Source: Shimia sp047124445 (GTDB lineage: Bacteria; Pseudomonadota; Alphaproteobacteria; Rhodobacterales; Rhodobacteraceae). Taken from it: a stretch of 64,000 bases of DNA. A model generated the notes under the pieces. That model had not been told where the DNA came from and ran no database searches. It was given only the letters and a program-made list of their open reading frames with translations. The DNA is taken from the NCBI RefSeq assembly GCF_047124445.1, contig NZ_CP138921.1:3782001-3846000 (forward strand), written 5' to 3'. This document shows, one piece after another, positions 50,334 to 58,096 of the stretch. Numbering within the stretch: the stretch's first letter is position 1; the number at the start of each line of letters is the position of its first letter. Position numbers and translations under genes: made by a program.

Positions 50334-52628
50334 TTACAGAATAAGTGTGTCGTTCAGAATTTGATAGAAGCTGGTATCCAGGATCGTAAGCAAGTGACCG
50401 TTGTCAAACTCAATGTACAGGTTGCCATAGCGTTCATAATAGAGACCAATTTTTCCGTCGCCGGATGTGTCGTAGAAGCCAAGTAGTTGAATTTCGTCAA
50501 TGTTGTCTTGGAAATCCGTGATCGTGTCATTGCCTAGCCCAGGCCGGAAAAGAAAAACATCAGAACCTGATCCCCCGGTTAGGACATCGTTACCGTAGTC
50601 GCCCACCAATGTGTCGTTACCTGTACCGCCGAGTAGGGTATCGTGACCGCGGCCTCCATCAAGCCGGTCATTATAAGACCCACCGTCGAGGCTGTCCTCG
50701 CCATCGCTACCGTAGAGGGTGTCGTTGGAAGACCCGCCAAATAGGCTGTCGTTGCCTGAAGCGCCGTACAACGTGTCCACGCCGCTGCCGCCGTCGAGCC
50801 GGTCGTTACCGGAACCGCCGTCGAGTTTATCGTTTCCGCCGCGGCCATAAAGCCGGTCGTTACCACCATAGCTTTTCAGAGTGTTGGACCCGTCGGTGCC
50901 GTACATTGTGTCCGCTCCGGTGCGTGACCCAGAGGCGCCTTCGAAGTTGCGGATTGTGTCGTTTTCGCCCCAGGAGCCGGAGACGGTGTTGGCCCGCAGA
51001 TCGATGGTAATGCCATTTTTGCTGTCGATGTAGCTGATGTAGTCCGTCCCGGAGCCACCATCGAAGCTTTCCCTGCCACCGCCGACTTTCACATAGTCAT
51101 TGCCGGAGCCCAAATTGACGGTGTCGTTGCCTTTGCCGGCATAGACTTTGTCACTGCCGCCGCCGGAATTAATAACGTCATTGCCGCCGTAGGTTTTGAT
51201 CTTGTTGGCGCCGGAGTTGCCGAGGATGGTGTCATGCCCGGTTTTGGAACCGGAGACATTTTCAAAGCCACTGATCACATCGTTGTTGGCCCAGGAGCCT
51301 GACACCTCATTGGTCGACAGGTTCACGGTCACACCGTTGGCGCTGTCGTAGTAGCTGAGATAGTCGATGCCGTTGCCGCCGTGGAACTCTTCTTTGCCGC
51401 CCCCCGCTTTGACATAATCGTTGCCGTTACCGAGGTAGACTTTGTCTGCACCTTTGCCGGCGTAGACTTTGTCATTGCCGCCATAGGTCTTGATCGTGTT
51501 AGCACCGGAGGTGCCGTAGATGCGGTCATGACCGGTACGGGAGCCGGACACGCTTTCAAATCCGCTGATGGTGTCGTTGGCGGCCCAGGAGCCGGACACC
51601 TCATTGGTGGCGAGGTTGATCGTCACCCCGTTTTTGCTGTCATAATAGCTGATGTAGTCTTTACCCGCGCCGCCGTGGAATTCTTCGCGGCCGCCGCCAA
51701 CGCGGACGTAGTCATTGCCATCGCCGAGGTGGACCACGTCGTTGCCTTTGCGGGCGTAGACCCTGTCGTTGCCATCTGCGGCGCGGATCGTGTCGTCGCG
51801 GCTGGTGCCGTTGATGGTTTCGTCGGTGTCGTCGCCGAAGATTTCCCCCGCCGCGGTCACTTTCGCGGTGTAGGCGCCGAGGTGGGTCAGATTCAACTCG
51901 TCTTCACCATACCCCCACCGATGTTCCACAGACACGTAGTAGGTTGCGGTCTCTGAGATGGTGAGTTCAATCCTGTTCAATGAGGACGCGCTGGTGCGGG
52001 CAATGACATTGCCGTCGGCGTCCAGAATCGACAGGGGGATGTAGTCTAGGCCGTCGCCGTCGCCAGGTGTCACATCGATAGAGTAAGTCTCGCCGGAGGT
52101 CAGGGTCACGGCGAACATGTCGACGTCATAACGATAGTCGATGCTGCCGGAGAACTCGGTGCCCACTTCAGTGGCGGTTGCCTCGGCAATTGTCCCACCA
52201 AAGTCGTCAAAGATCTCATTCACAGTGAAGGTGTAATCAACCGGCTCGTTGATTGACCAAGAAAAGTGCCGCGCACTGATGTAATAGGTGTCTGTGACAT
52301 CTGCTAGCAGGGGAATGTTTGCCCCTTCCGTTTCATACCACTCTACCTGGGTGTAGGTGTCGGTGTCCGCATTGTAGCTGTAGCGGTACAGGTCGGTCTT
52401 AAAGGTGTAGTAGTTCAGGATCGTGTGACCGGAGGCATCCGTATAGTCAAAGCTGAACTCATAGATCTTGCCAGCCTCCAAAGTGACGGCAAACATGTCG
52501 ACATCACGCACTTCAAACGTGCTGGTGATGGTTTCGCCGACAGAGATTGAACGTGCAGTTGCAGGGGTATTGCCAATGTCAGGGGCGGGCGCGTTCAGGG
52601 GGCTGAACGTGATATTTTCAAGAGTCAT
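50334..52628 (-). CDS. Large RTX exoprotein with two PPC-like domains and three long tandem repeats
   Basis: 764 residues. Residues about 15-140 and 140-255 are two beta domains of the bacterial pre-peptidase C-terminal type (ITSTFEVRDVDMFAVTLEAGKIYEFSF; FSGSIDYRYDVDMFAVTLTSGETYSIDV). From 262 come RTX repeats arranged in three long units of about 100 residues, each with 'YyDSkNGVTiNLaTNEVSGSWaaNDtIsGFEsvSGSrTGhD' (centred near 324, 424 and 531), then a regular nonapeptide block to about 700. C-terminus DTSFYQILNDTLIL is a likely type I secretion signal. Probably a calcium-dependent surface or matrix protein; no enzyme domain seen. Confidence 0.85.
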   Translation of the reverse strand: MTLENITFSPLNAPAPDIGNTPATARSISVGETITSTFEVRDVDMFAVTLEAGKIYEFSFDYTDASGHTILNYYTFKTDLYRYSYNADTDTYTQVEWYETEGANIPLLADVTDTYYISARHFSWSINEPVDYTFTVNEIFDDFGGTIAEATATEVGTEFSGSIDYRYDVDMFAVTLTSGETYSIDVTPGDGDGLDYIPLSILDADGNVIARTSASSLNRIELTISETATYYVSVEHRWGYGEDELNLTHLGAYTAKVTAAGEIFGDDTDETINGTSRDDTIRAADGNDRVYARKGNDVVHLGDGNDYVRVGGGREEFHGGAGKDYISYYDSKNGVTINLATNEVSGSWAANDTISGFESVSGSRTGHDRIYGTSGANTIKTYGGNDKVYAGKGADKVYLGNGNDYVKAGGGKEEFHGGNGIDYLSYYDSANGVTVNLSTNEVSGSWANNDVISGFENVSGSKTGHDTILGNSGANKIKTYGGNDVINSGGGSDKVYAGKGNDTVNLGSGNDYVKVGGGRESFDGGSGTDYISYIDSKNGITIDLRANTVSGSWGENDTIRNFEGASGSRTGADTMYGTDGSNTLKSYGGNDRLYGRGGNDKLDGGSGNDRLDGGSGVDTLYGASGNDSLFGGSSNDTLYGSDGEDSLDGGSYNDRLDGGRGHDTLLGGTGNDTLVGDYGNDVLTGGSGSDVFLFRPGLGNDTITDFQDNIDEIQLLGFYDTSGDGKIGLYYERYGNLYIEFDNGHLLTILDTSFYQILNDTLIL

Positions 52629-52756
52629 GGGGAGCCTGGGTCAGTTACGTTCTTTAAAAGTGTTTTCCGCGCGCCATTCTGGCGCTGTTTGGCGGCGGAG
52701 AGTTCACGCCGCATCAATCACCCGCAAGATGATCACTGCGGCGGCTGATTGCAAGG

Positions 52757-52771
52757 TTAATAGAAGGTTAA
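52757..52771. promoter_or_regulatory. CtrA-like box in the RTX/glycosyltransferase divergent region
   Basis: TTAA-TAGAAGG-TTAAC is an exact match to the alphaproteobacterial CtrA consensus TTAA-N7-TTAAC. It lies 129 bp upstream of the RTX start (52628) and about 300 bp upstream of the transferase start. The rest of the 438-bp gap (52629-53066) shows no gene; TTGACG at about 52978 may be part of a promoter for the transferase. Confidence 0.55.
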
Positions 52772-53066
52772 CGAGGCGGCAAAGCACGAAAAATGTGGCG
52801 AAATACCGCGCACCAGGGTTTGAAAAGAGGGGCGGGTGCGTCGGGGCTGGTTTGAGGCTAAAAACACTTCAGTCAAAAGGACACTGACGATGGTGGGGGA
52901 GCTTGATGGTCGTGGCGCGCAAAAGGACCTTCGATGTGGTTGATGAGCCGTCGAGATTTGGGAATGGATATATAGGGTTGACGTTTTGGTTTTTTCTATA
53001 CATCCATGCGGCAATTGCGCTTTCTATTTTAGCGAGTAATTTTGATCTTCGGTGACCGGTGTTTCG

Positions 53067-54482
53067 ATGAAAATTTGTAGTGATCCCAAGCTTATTGAAA
53101 GGCTGCTTTCTTTTTATGAGGGGGACCTGAGGGACGCTTTGAGAAGCGACCTCTCCGCCCTGGCAGTGCAGGATATCCCGACCAAAAAAAGCGCGGCGGT
53201 CAGCCTGTTGAACATGTACCTCTTTGGACCAGAAGTTGCCTATGTTTGGGGTGGGGTGCTTGCCTTTTCTCAGTTGGATATTTACCGGCCGTATATTGCG
53301 CATTCTCGGCGAAAGAGCATGATCGTTTGCAAGGGGTTAAAGGGGCGAAAGATCAGTAAGTTTGCCCCCAAGGGGGTGCCGGTTTTCCATTTCGAAGATG
53401 GTTTCGCACCACATCAGTTTATGGCGGCCTGTGATCATTTGCACACCGCGATTTACGCGACAAACAAGGTTGATAACGTCAAATACCTGCGTGAAAATCC
53501 CCGGATGGTCCATATTCTTGGTTTGCACGGAGATTCGGATAAGCCTTCTTCTGTCACGCGATTGAGTTCGATGTATGATTACGTGCTGGCGGCGGATGCC
53601 AATGCCACCAATCGCGTGTTGAGCTCTAAGCTACAAATCCAATCAGATCGGGTTCTGGTTGTTGGTGGGGCGCCTATTGAGGGCGTTGAGACCGTAAAAT
53701 CCCGAGGGTCGATCAAAAACATCCTCTATGCGCCAACATGGGAAGGCTATCAAAACCTTGGCAATTTCAGCTCGTTGGAAACCGTGGCGCCGTTGATGAA
53801 GGACCATGCTGCCGCCGGGAGTGTCTTGCGCTTTCGCCCGCATCCGGGCACCGGGGCGCATGACAAACGGTACAAGGGGATCGCAAAGGATCTGAAGCAG
53901 GTTGCGAAAACCAAAGGCAAAGTGGCGGATTTCAACTGGTCGGATGTGTTGATTGCCGATGTTTCCGGCGTGATCTCTGAATATATCTACTCTCGCAAAC
54001 CGGTTGTGGTGCCTGTGGACTTGGAAAATCCCAAAATTCTCGAATACATCAATAAGACCAGCATTCCCGACTATTGTTACCTTTGGGACTTCCGCGGCGT
54101 GCCGTTGGCCGAGTTCCTGGAGAGTATTTCTGCGGACCCTTTGTGGGACAAGCGGATGGAAAAGCGTGAAAACGCGTATTTTGGTGCCGAAACACAATCA
54201 GAAGTGACCAACCTTTTTGAGCAGAAGCTCGATCTCTGTGAAGCGATCTGGAAAAACCGTCTGATGCAGAAGGGGTATCAACCTTGGATGGATCGGGACG
54301 AGGCAGACAGAATTCGGCTGCCAGAGGACGGTGATTTGGCCGAGCTGGTGAAGTCGGTGATGGCCGGTGAGACAATGCTGGAACTGCCAGAACGGCGGCT
54401 TGTGCGCAAAGGCGGCATTCGCAAACGTTCCGCAGCGGCTTTGAACCGATTGGGCAAACGTGTGTCGAAGGTGCTCAGCTGA
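53067..54482 (+). CDS. CDP-glycerol glycerophosphotransferase-like (GT-B) enzyme
   Basis: 471 residues from the ATG at 53067; GTG at 53052 is an alternative. The C-terminal GT-B half shows IKNILYAPTWEGYQN, VLRFRPHPGTG and WSDVLIADVSGVISEYIYSRKPVVVPVD, the pattern of teichoic-acid-type polymerases and related capsule transferases. The N-terminal half is a Rossmann-like acceptor domain (VPVFHFEDGFAPHQFM). A basic C-terminal tail may touch the membrane. Likely adds glycerol- or polyol-phosphate to a surface glycan. It stands alone beside the RTX genes and just before the island junction. Confidence 0.78.
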   Translation: MKICSDPKLIERLLSFYEGDLRDALRSDLSALAVQDIPTKKSAAVSLLNMYLFGPEVAYVWGGVLAFSQLDIYRPYIAHSRRKSMIVCKGLKGRKISKFAPKGVPVFHFEDGFAPHQFMAACDHLHTAIYATNKVDNVKYLRENPRMVHILGLHGDSDKPSSVTRLSSMYDYVLAADANATNRVLSSKLQIQSDRVLVVGGAPIEGVETVKSRGSIKNILYAPTWEGYQNLGNFSSLETVAPLMKDHAAAGSVLRFRPHPGTGAHDKRYKGIAKDLKQVAKTKGKVADFNWSDVLIADVSGVISEYIYSRKPVVVPVDLENPKILEYINKTSIPDYCYLWDFRGVPLAEFLESISADPLWDKRMEKRENAYFGAETQSEVTNLFEQKLDLCEAIWKNRLMQKGYQPWMDRDEADRIRLPEDGDLAELVKSVMAGETMLELPERRLVRKGGIRKRSAAALNRLGKRVSKVLS

Positions 54483-54712
54483 ATTGCGGCGTTCTATGCC
54501 GTGCGCGCTGTTGGTAGACCCGGTATAGATACCGGCGCTGGGGACGTTGAAGTGAAAGGGAAACCGGCGCTGTGCTCCCCGTGCGCATGTCACAGGCGCA
54601 TTGTCTGGTGGGTTTGGTCAACGTCGTCTATTCTCAACAGCCACCTGTGCGCCGATTGCTTTTGGGCGGGAGGCTTGAGAGGTACCAGGGGGGCTTTGAA
54701 AATCCGGAATGA

Positions 54713-54759
54713 TGGAGGCGAGTACCGGAATCGAACCGGTGTACACGGATTTGCAATCC
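54713..54759 (-). other. Attachment site: 3' fragment of a tRNA-Cys gene (island left end)
   Basis: On the minus strand this reads from GGATTGCAAATCC (anticodon GCA) through the T-arm CCGG-TTCGATT-CCGG to ...CTCGCCTCCA, that is the last 47 nt of tRNA-Cys with CCA. The 5' half (D-arm, acceptor 5' strand) is absent to the right. Tyrosine-recombinase islands leave exactly such 3' fragments at the end away from the intact tRNA. The intact tRNA-Cys and the integrase should therefore lie right of the window. Confidence 0.85.
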
Positions 54760-54862
54760 AGAAAGAGCGCAAGCGAAAACAACGGCTTAAGGGTGCAAAA
54801 CACCCCCTGACAAAAAGTGAACAAAAAGCGAAAGTTTCAAAGCCAAATTCGCCGGTTCAAAA

Positions 54863-54903
54863 CGAAAAAGGCCCCGTCACAGCGGCAACTGTGAACCGGG
54901 GCC
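54863..54903 (-). terminator. Minus-strand terminator near the island end
   Basis: On the minus strand GGCCCCGGTTCACAG pairs with CTGTGACGGGGCC (stem spans 54870-54903, one bulge), followed by TTTTTCG. No minus-strand gene ends here, so it may guard the island edge against incoming transcription. Confidence 0.65.
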
Positions 54904-55009
54904 AAATAGAAAAAGCCTGTCAGCTTTCGAAGCACATTAGCACAGGCCAGCGCCGCACCGCAAACGCTCAGTCCGCTTTTTCGTGGCCTCTGACCGGTGA
55001 GGTGGTTCA

Positions 55010-55873
55010 ATGAGCTGGCGCATCGCAAACGAATGCGCCGAGCGCCGCTTTGGCAGCGCCGCGCGCAAGCAGATCATTATGTTCCTGGCCGACAAAGCGA
55101 GCGATGACGGCTCGGGCATCTGGTGTTCCAAGGGGACAATTCAGCGCCACACAGAGCTCAGCGAGAGCACGGTCAAGCGCACCATCATCGACTTCCTGCG
55201 CGAAGGCATTCTGATCGAGACTGGGCGGCGGCACTGCAAGAACGGCTACACCGTCATTTACCGCATTGTTCTGGAGCGCGTGGCCGCGCTCGAACCCACG
55301 GCTGAGCCCGATATTGAGACGGGGGTCACTGTGAACCCCGTCCAGCCTGAACCCGGTACGGGGTCCACGGTGAACGGGGTACGGGGTTCACGGTGGACCC
55401 CAAACCATCCTAAAACCATCCATAAACCACCTACGCGCAAGCGCGAGGCGGCGGAGGAGGTTGAAGATCTTGAAGCTGAGAAGATCTTGGCGGCCTATCC
55501 CGAGGACAGGATCCGAGACCGGCGGACCAGTCTGCGCCTGATTGCAGCGGCTGTGAAAGCCGGTGTGGAGCCCGATGACCTGAAGCAAGCGATCAAAGCC
55601 TATGCCAAGGAAAGCGAAGGCTACACGCGCAGCAAGGTCTGCTTCTCCGACAACTGGTTCAAGATGCGCCGGTGGGAAAAGGGGCTGGCCCAGGTGCAGG
55701 CCGACCGCGAGAAGGCGCGAGAGGCCGAAGCCAAAGGCCGTGCGAGCCTCGCCGAGTGGATTCACGAGCGCCATCCCCTGTGCCGCCATATCACGAACCG
55801 GCAGATCGAGGATTTGATCGCGTCAAAGCTTGTGACGCCCGAGCAGGTTCGTGCTGCAGGGCTGAACGCGTGA
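55010..55873 (+). CDS. Replication-initiator-like winged helix-turn-helix protein
   Basis: 287 residues. N-terminal SWRIANECAERRFGSAARKQIIMFLADKASDDGSGIWCSKGTIQRHTELSESTVKRTIIDFLREGILIE is a winged HTH like those of phage and plasmid initiators (DnaD/Rep type). A variable linker (about 95-145) is encoded by short GGGGT-rich repeats that partly form a palindrome. The C-terminal half is helical (RLIAAAVKAGVEPDDLKQAIKAYAKESEGY, CFSDNWFKMRRWEKGLAQVQADREKAREAEAKGRASLAEWI). Located 250 bp from the att site. Function inferred only from resemblance and position. Confidence 0.7.
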   Translation: MSWRIANECAERRFGSAARKQIIMFLADKASDDGSGIWCSKGTIQRHTELSESTVKRTIIDFLREGILIETGRRHCKNGYTVIYRIVLERVAALEPTAEPDIETGVTVNPVQPEPGTGSTVNGVRGSRWTPNHPKTIHKPPTRKREAAEEVEDLEAEKILAAYPEDRIRDRRTSLRLIAAAVKAGVEPDDLKQAIKAYAKESEGYTRSKVCFSDNWFKMRRWEKGLAQVQADREKAREAEAKGRASLAEWIHERHPLCRHITNRQIEDLIASKLVTPEQVRAAGLNA

Positions 55874-55919
55874 GAGCATTGGCGAAGTCTGGAAAACAGC
55901 TACCAATGCTGTCGAGCAT

Positions 55920-55991
55920 TATGATGCTTAGGTCATACTGCGGCTTTATGACTTGGAGATCATATTGACAATTTATGATTTAGAGGTCATA
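55920..55991 (+). promoter_or_regulatory. Three phased HipB-type operators with embedded promoter
   Basis: Three copies of TATGA-N8-TCATA at 55920-55937, 55947-55964 and 55974-55991, each 18 bp and exactly 27 bp apart. The architecture equals the E. coli HipB operator TATCC-N8-GGATA with a changed half-site. TTGACA (55965-55970) lies between sites 2 and 3 and a weak CATATC at 55988-55993 is 17 bp further, so bound HipB would cover the promoter. Confidence 0.85.
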
Positions 55992-56012
55992 TCCAATGGC
56001 AGGAGAACCGCC

Positions 56013-56264
56013 ATGAAGCACCTCGTTCGTACATCAAAAAACTTGGGCCACGCAATTCGCGAGGCTCGGAAGGCAAAGAATCTTACTCAGAAGGAACTCG
56101 CCTCGATGAGCGGTGTCTGGCAAGAGACAATTTCCAAGATCGAGAACGGCAGCGGCGGAGCCAAACTGGAAACGGTATTCGATTTGATCGCGGCCCTGGA
56201 GCTCGAAATTACGGTAACCGAGCGCAGCAAGGGCACATCAGACGGGCTTGAGGACATTTTCTGA
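56013..56264 (+). CDS. hipB: HipB-like antitoxin / XRE-family repressor
   Basis: 83 residues from the ATG at 56013 with AGGAGA upstream. HTH_3 domain LGHAIREARKAKNLTQKELASMSGVWQETISKIENGSGGAKLETVFDLIAALELEITVTERS. Neutralises HipA and represses the operon through the three operators directly upstream. One base separates its stop from the hipA start. Confidence 0.92.
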   Translation: MKHLVRTSKNLGHAIREARKAKNLTQKELASMSGVWQETISKIENGSGGAKLETVFDLIAALELEITVTERSKGTSDGLEDIF

Positions 56265-56265
56265 C

Positions 56266-57567
56266 ATGGGCCGCAAGCGCAGCTACACACCGCTGAACGT
56301 TTTCCTGAACTCGCGGCTCGTGGGCCAATTGGTACGTGAGCCCTCGGGCGGCGTCAGTTTCGCCTATGCGCGAGACTGGCTCGAATGGGAGCACCGGATG
56401 CCGGTGTCGCTATCATTGCCATTGCAGGAGAACCGCTACAGCGGCCCACCTGTGCTCGCCGTTTTTGACAACCTGTTGCCCGATAGCGATGTCATCCGCC
56501 GAAGGGTCGCGGAACGTGTCGGGGCCGAAGGCGTCGATGCCTTCAGCTTGCTTTCACAAATTGGGCGGGACTGCATCGGTGCGCTTCAGTTTCTGCCCGA
56601 CGGGCAAGAGCCACAGCCAATGTCCGAGCTGACTGGAGAACCTGTCGACGAGGCGCAGATCGGGGCCATTTTGAGCGACCTCGATCTAGCACCACTGGGT
56701 ATCCGCCGAGAGAATGATTTCCGCATTTCTGTCGCTGGTGTACAGGAAAAAACCGCGCTGCTTCGTAAAGACGGCCAGTGGATAGAGCCAACCGGTACGA
56801 CGCCAACCACGCACATCATCAAGCCGCAAATCGGCAGGCTGCCCAACGGTATGGACCTGTCCGACAGCGTTGAAAACGAATACCTGTGCCTGAAGTTGAT
56901 GGAAGCGTTTGGGCTTAGGGCTGCGAATGTCGAAATGGCTCAGTTTGGCGACAAGAAAGCCTTGGTGGTTGAGCGTTTTGATCGGCGCTGGACGTCCGAT
57001 GGCCGCTTGATCCGTCTGCCGCAGGAGGATTGCTGCCAAGCATTATCCGTTGTGCCCACGCAAAAGTACCAGAACGAGGGCGGCCCCGGGGTCTCGGACA
57101 TCATGGAACTCTTGTTGGGTAGTGATGACCCCAACAAAGACCGGTACGATTTTTTCAAAGCCAACGTCCTGTTCTGGTTGCTGGGTGCAACAGATGGTCA
57201 TGGAAAGAACTTTAGCGTCAGCCTCTTACCCGGCGGCCGTTTCCGCATGACACCGCTATACGACGTGCTGACGGTGCAGCCGACCGTCGACGCACGGCAG
57301 ATCGAGCGGAAATACTTCAAGCTCGCTATGAATTTCGGAAACTCAAACCATTACAAAGTTGCAAATATAGTGGGCCGCCACATCGTGGAGACAGGAGTTC
57401 AATCCGGCTTGTCCCGCGCGGTCGTGCAGGGCCTGATCGAAGAGCTGCAGGAGACTTCACAAGCGATCGTTGAGGCTACGTTCAATCAGCTTCCGGAGGG
57501 TTTCCCTGAGGCGCTGGTTTCTTCGATCGACGGCGCTCTGAAGGCTAGGTTGCACCTGCTGAACTAA
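56266..57567 (+). CDS. hipA: HipA serine/threonine kinase toxin
   Basis: 433 residues from the ATG at 56266. N-terminal SYTPLNVFLNSRLVGQLVREPSGGVSFAYARDWL (Couple_hipA). Autophosphorylation loop and ATP site FRISVAGVQEKTALLRKDGQWI with the Ser matching E. coli HipA Ser150, then TTPTTHIIKPQIG. Catalytic loop ATDGHGKNFSV near 307-317 and metal-binding Asp in TPLYDV. All key residues are present, so it should be active. Known HipA phosphorylates glutamyl-tRNA synthetase and causes growth arrest. Stabilises the island or acts in defence. Confidence 0.95.
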   Translation: MGRKRSYTPLNVFLNSRLVGQLVREPSGGVSFAYARDWLEWEHRMPVSLSLPLQENRYSGPPVLAVFDNLLPDSDVIRRRVAERVGAEGVDAFSLLSQIGRDCIGALQFLPDGQEPQPMSELTGEPVDEAQIGAILSDLDLAPLGIRRENDFRISVAGVQEKTALLRKDGQWIEPTGTTPTTHIIKPQIGRLPNGMDLSDSVENEYLCLKLMEAFGLRAANVEMAQFGDKKALVVERFDRRWTSDGRLIRLPQEDCCQALSVVPTQKYQNEGGPGVSDIMELLLGSDDPNKDRYDFFKANVLFWLLGATDGHGKNFSVSLLPGGRFRMTPLYDVLTVQPTVDARQIERKYFKLAMNFGNSNHYKVANIVGRHIVETGVQSGLSRAVVQGLIEELQETSQAIVEATFNQLPEGFPEALVSSIDGALKARLHLLN

Positions 57568-57836
57568 AGCGGGTTGCGCCCGCCTGGTGCGAAAACGCGT
57601 CTATTCTGGTTCAAACGAAATCAGGTCAGGTTGGCGCGCCAAACTCAGATCCTCAACGCCGTGTTTCTGATTGCTGAACATAAGCGGACAGCCGTGCCGG
57701 ACGCGGTGCAAGCCCTGCTTCAACAAGAAAATTCCCCTGCGCCAGCGCATTCCTCGCGAGGCAAGTTTCTTGCTGACAGTCTCTTGGTGCCAGCTTTGGT
57801 CATGTTCATCGAAACACTCAAAGTGAGGATCAAAAA

Positions 57837-58034
57837 ATGGCTACTCAAACTCTGAAACTGAACGTCAAATCCGGTGAAAAAGACGGCAAGAACTTCTGGG
57901 ACCGCTGCGGCGTCCTCTTCGTGAACACCGACGACAGCGGCAACATCACCTCGATCAACGTCAAGCACAGCATGTTCCCCGACGTCGAAATGGTCGCCTT
58001 CCCGCGCCGCGATGAAGAACCGGTCACCGAGTGA
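57837..58034 (+). CDS. Small unknown protein of the island
   Basis: 65 residues with a good ribosome site (GTGAGGAT). ATQTLKLNVKSGEKDGKNFWDRCGVLFVNTDDSGNITSINVKHSMFPDV predicts a compact beta fold, similar in feel to small single-stranded-DNA-binding-like or phage accessory proteins, but no family is recognised. A terminator follows. The 269 bp before it (57568-57836) hold no convincing gene. Confidence 0.6.
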   Translation: MATQTLKLNVKSGEKDGKNFWDRCGVLFVNTDDSGNITSINVKHSMFPDVEMVAFPRRDEEPVTE

Positions 58035-58041
58035 CCTTAGC

Positions 58042-58066
58042 GCCAGGGCGGGTTTCCCGCTCTGGC
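58042..58066. terminator. Hairpin between convergent genes
   Basis: GCCAGGGCGGG-TTT-CCCGCTCTGGC, 11-bp stem with one G-U pair, between the small protein gene and the minus-strand defence operon. No T-tract. Confidence 0.6.
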
Positions 58067-58096
58067 AATCTTGTCATGATCCGCGGTTCAGGACCG

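Noticed and set aside
54713..54790. A complete tRNA-Cys gene
   Set aside because: Only the part from the anticodon stem to CCA is present; neither the D-arm nor the 5' acceptor strand can be found to the right.
54501..55013. A 170-codon plus-strand frame across the tRNA-Cys fragment
   Set aside because: It reads through the antisense of the tRNA remnant (EYRNRTGVHGFAIQ, a frequent false tRNA translation) and has no start signal.
57574..57855. A 93-codon frame after hipA
   Set aside because: Overlaps the better-supported 65-residue gene, has no clear ribosome site and no recognisable pattern.
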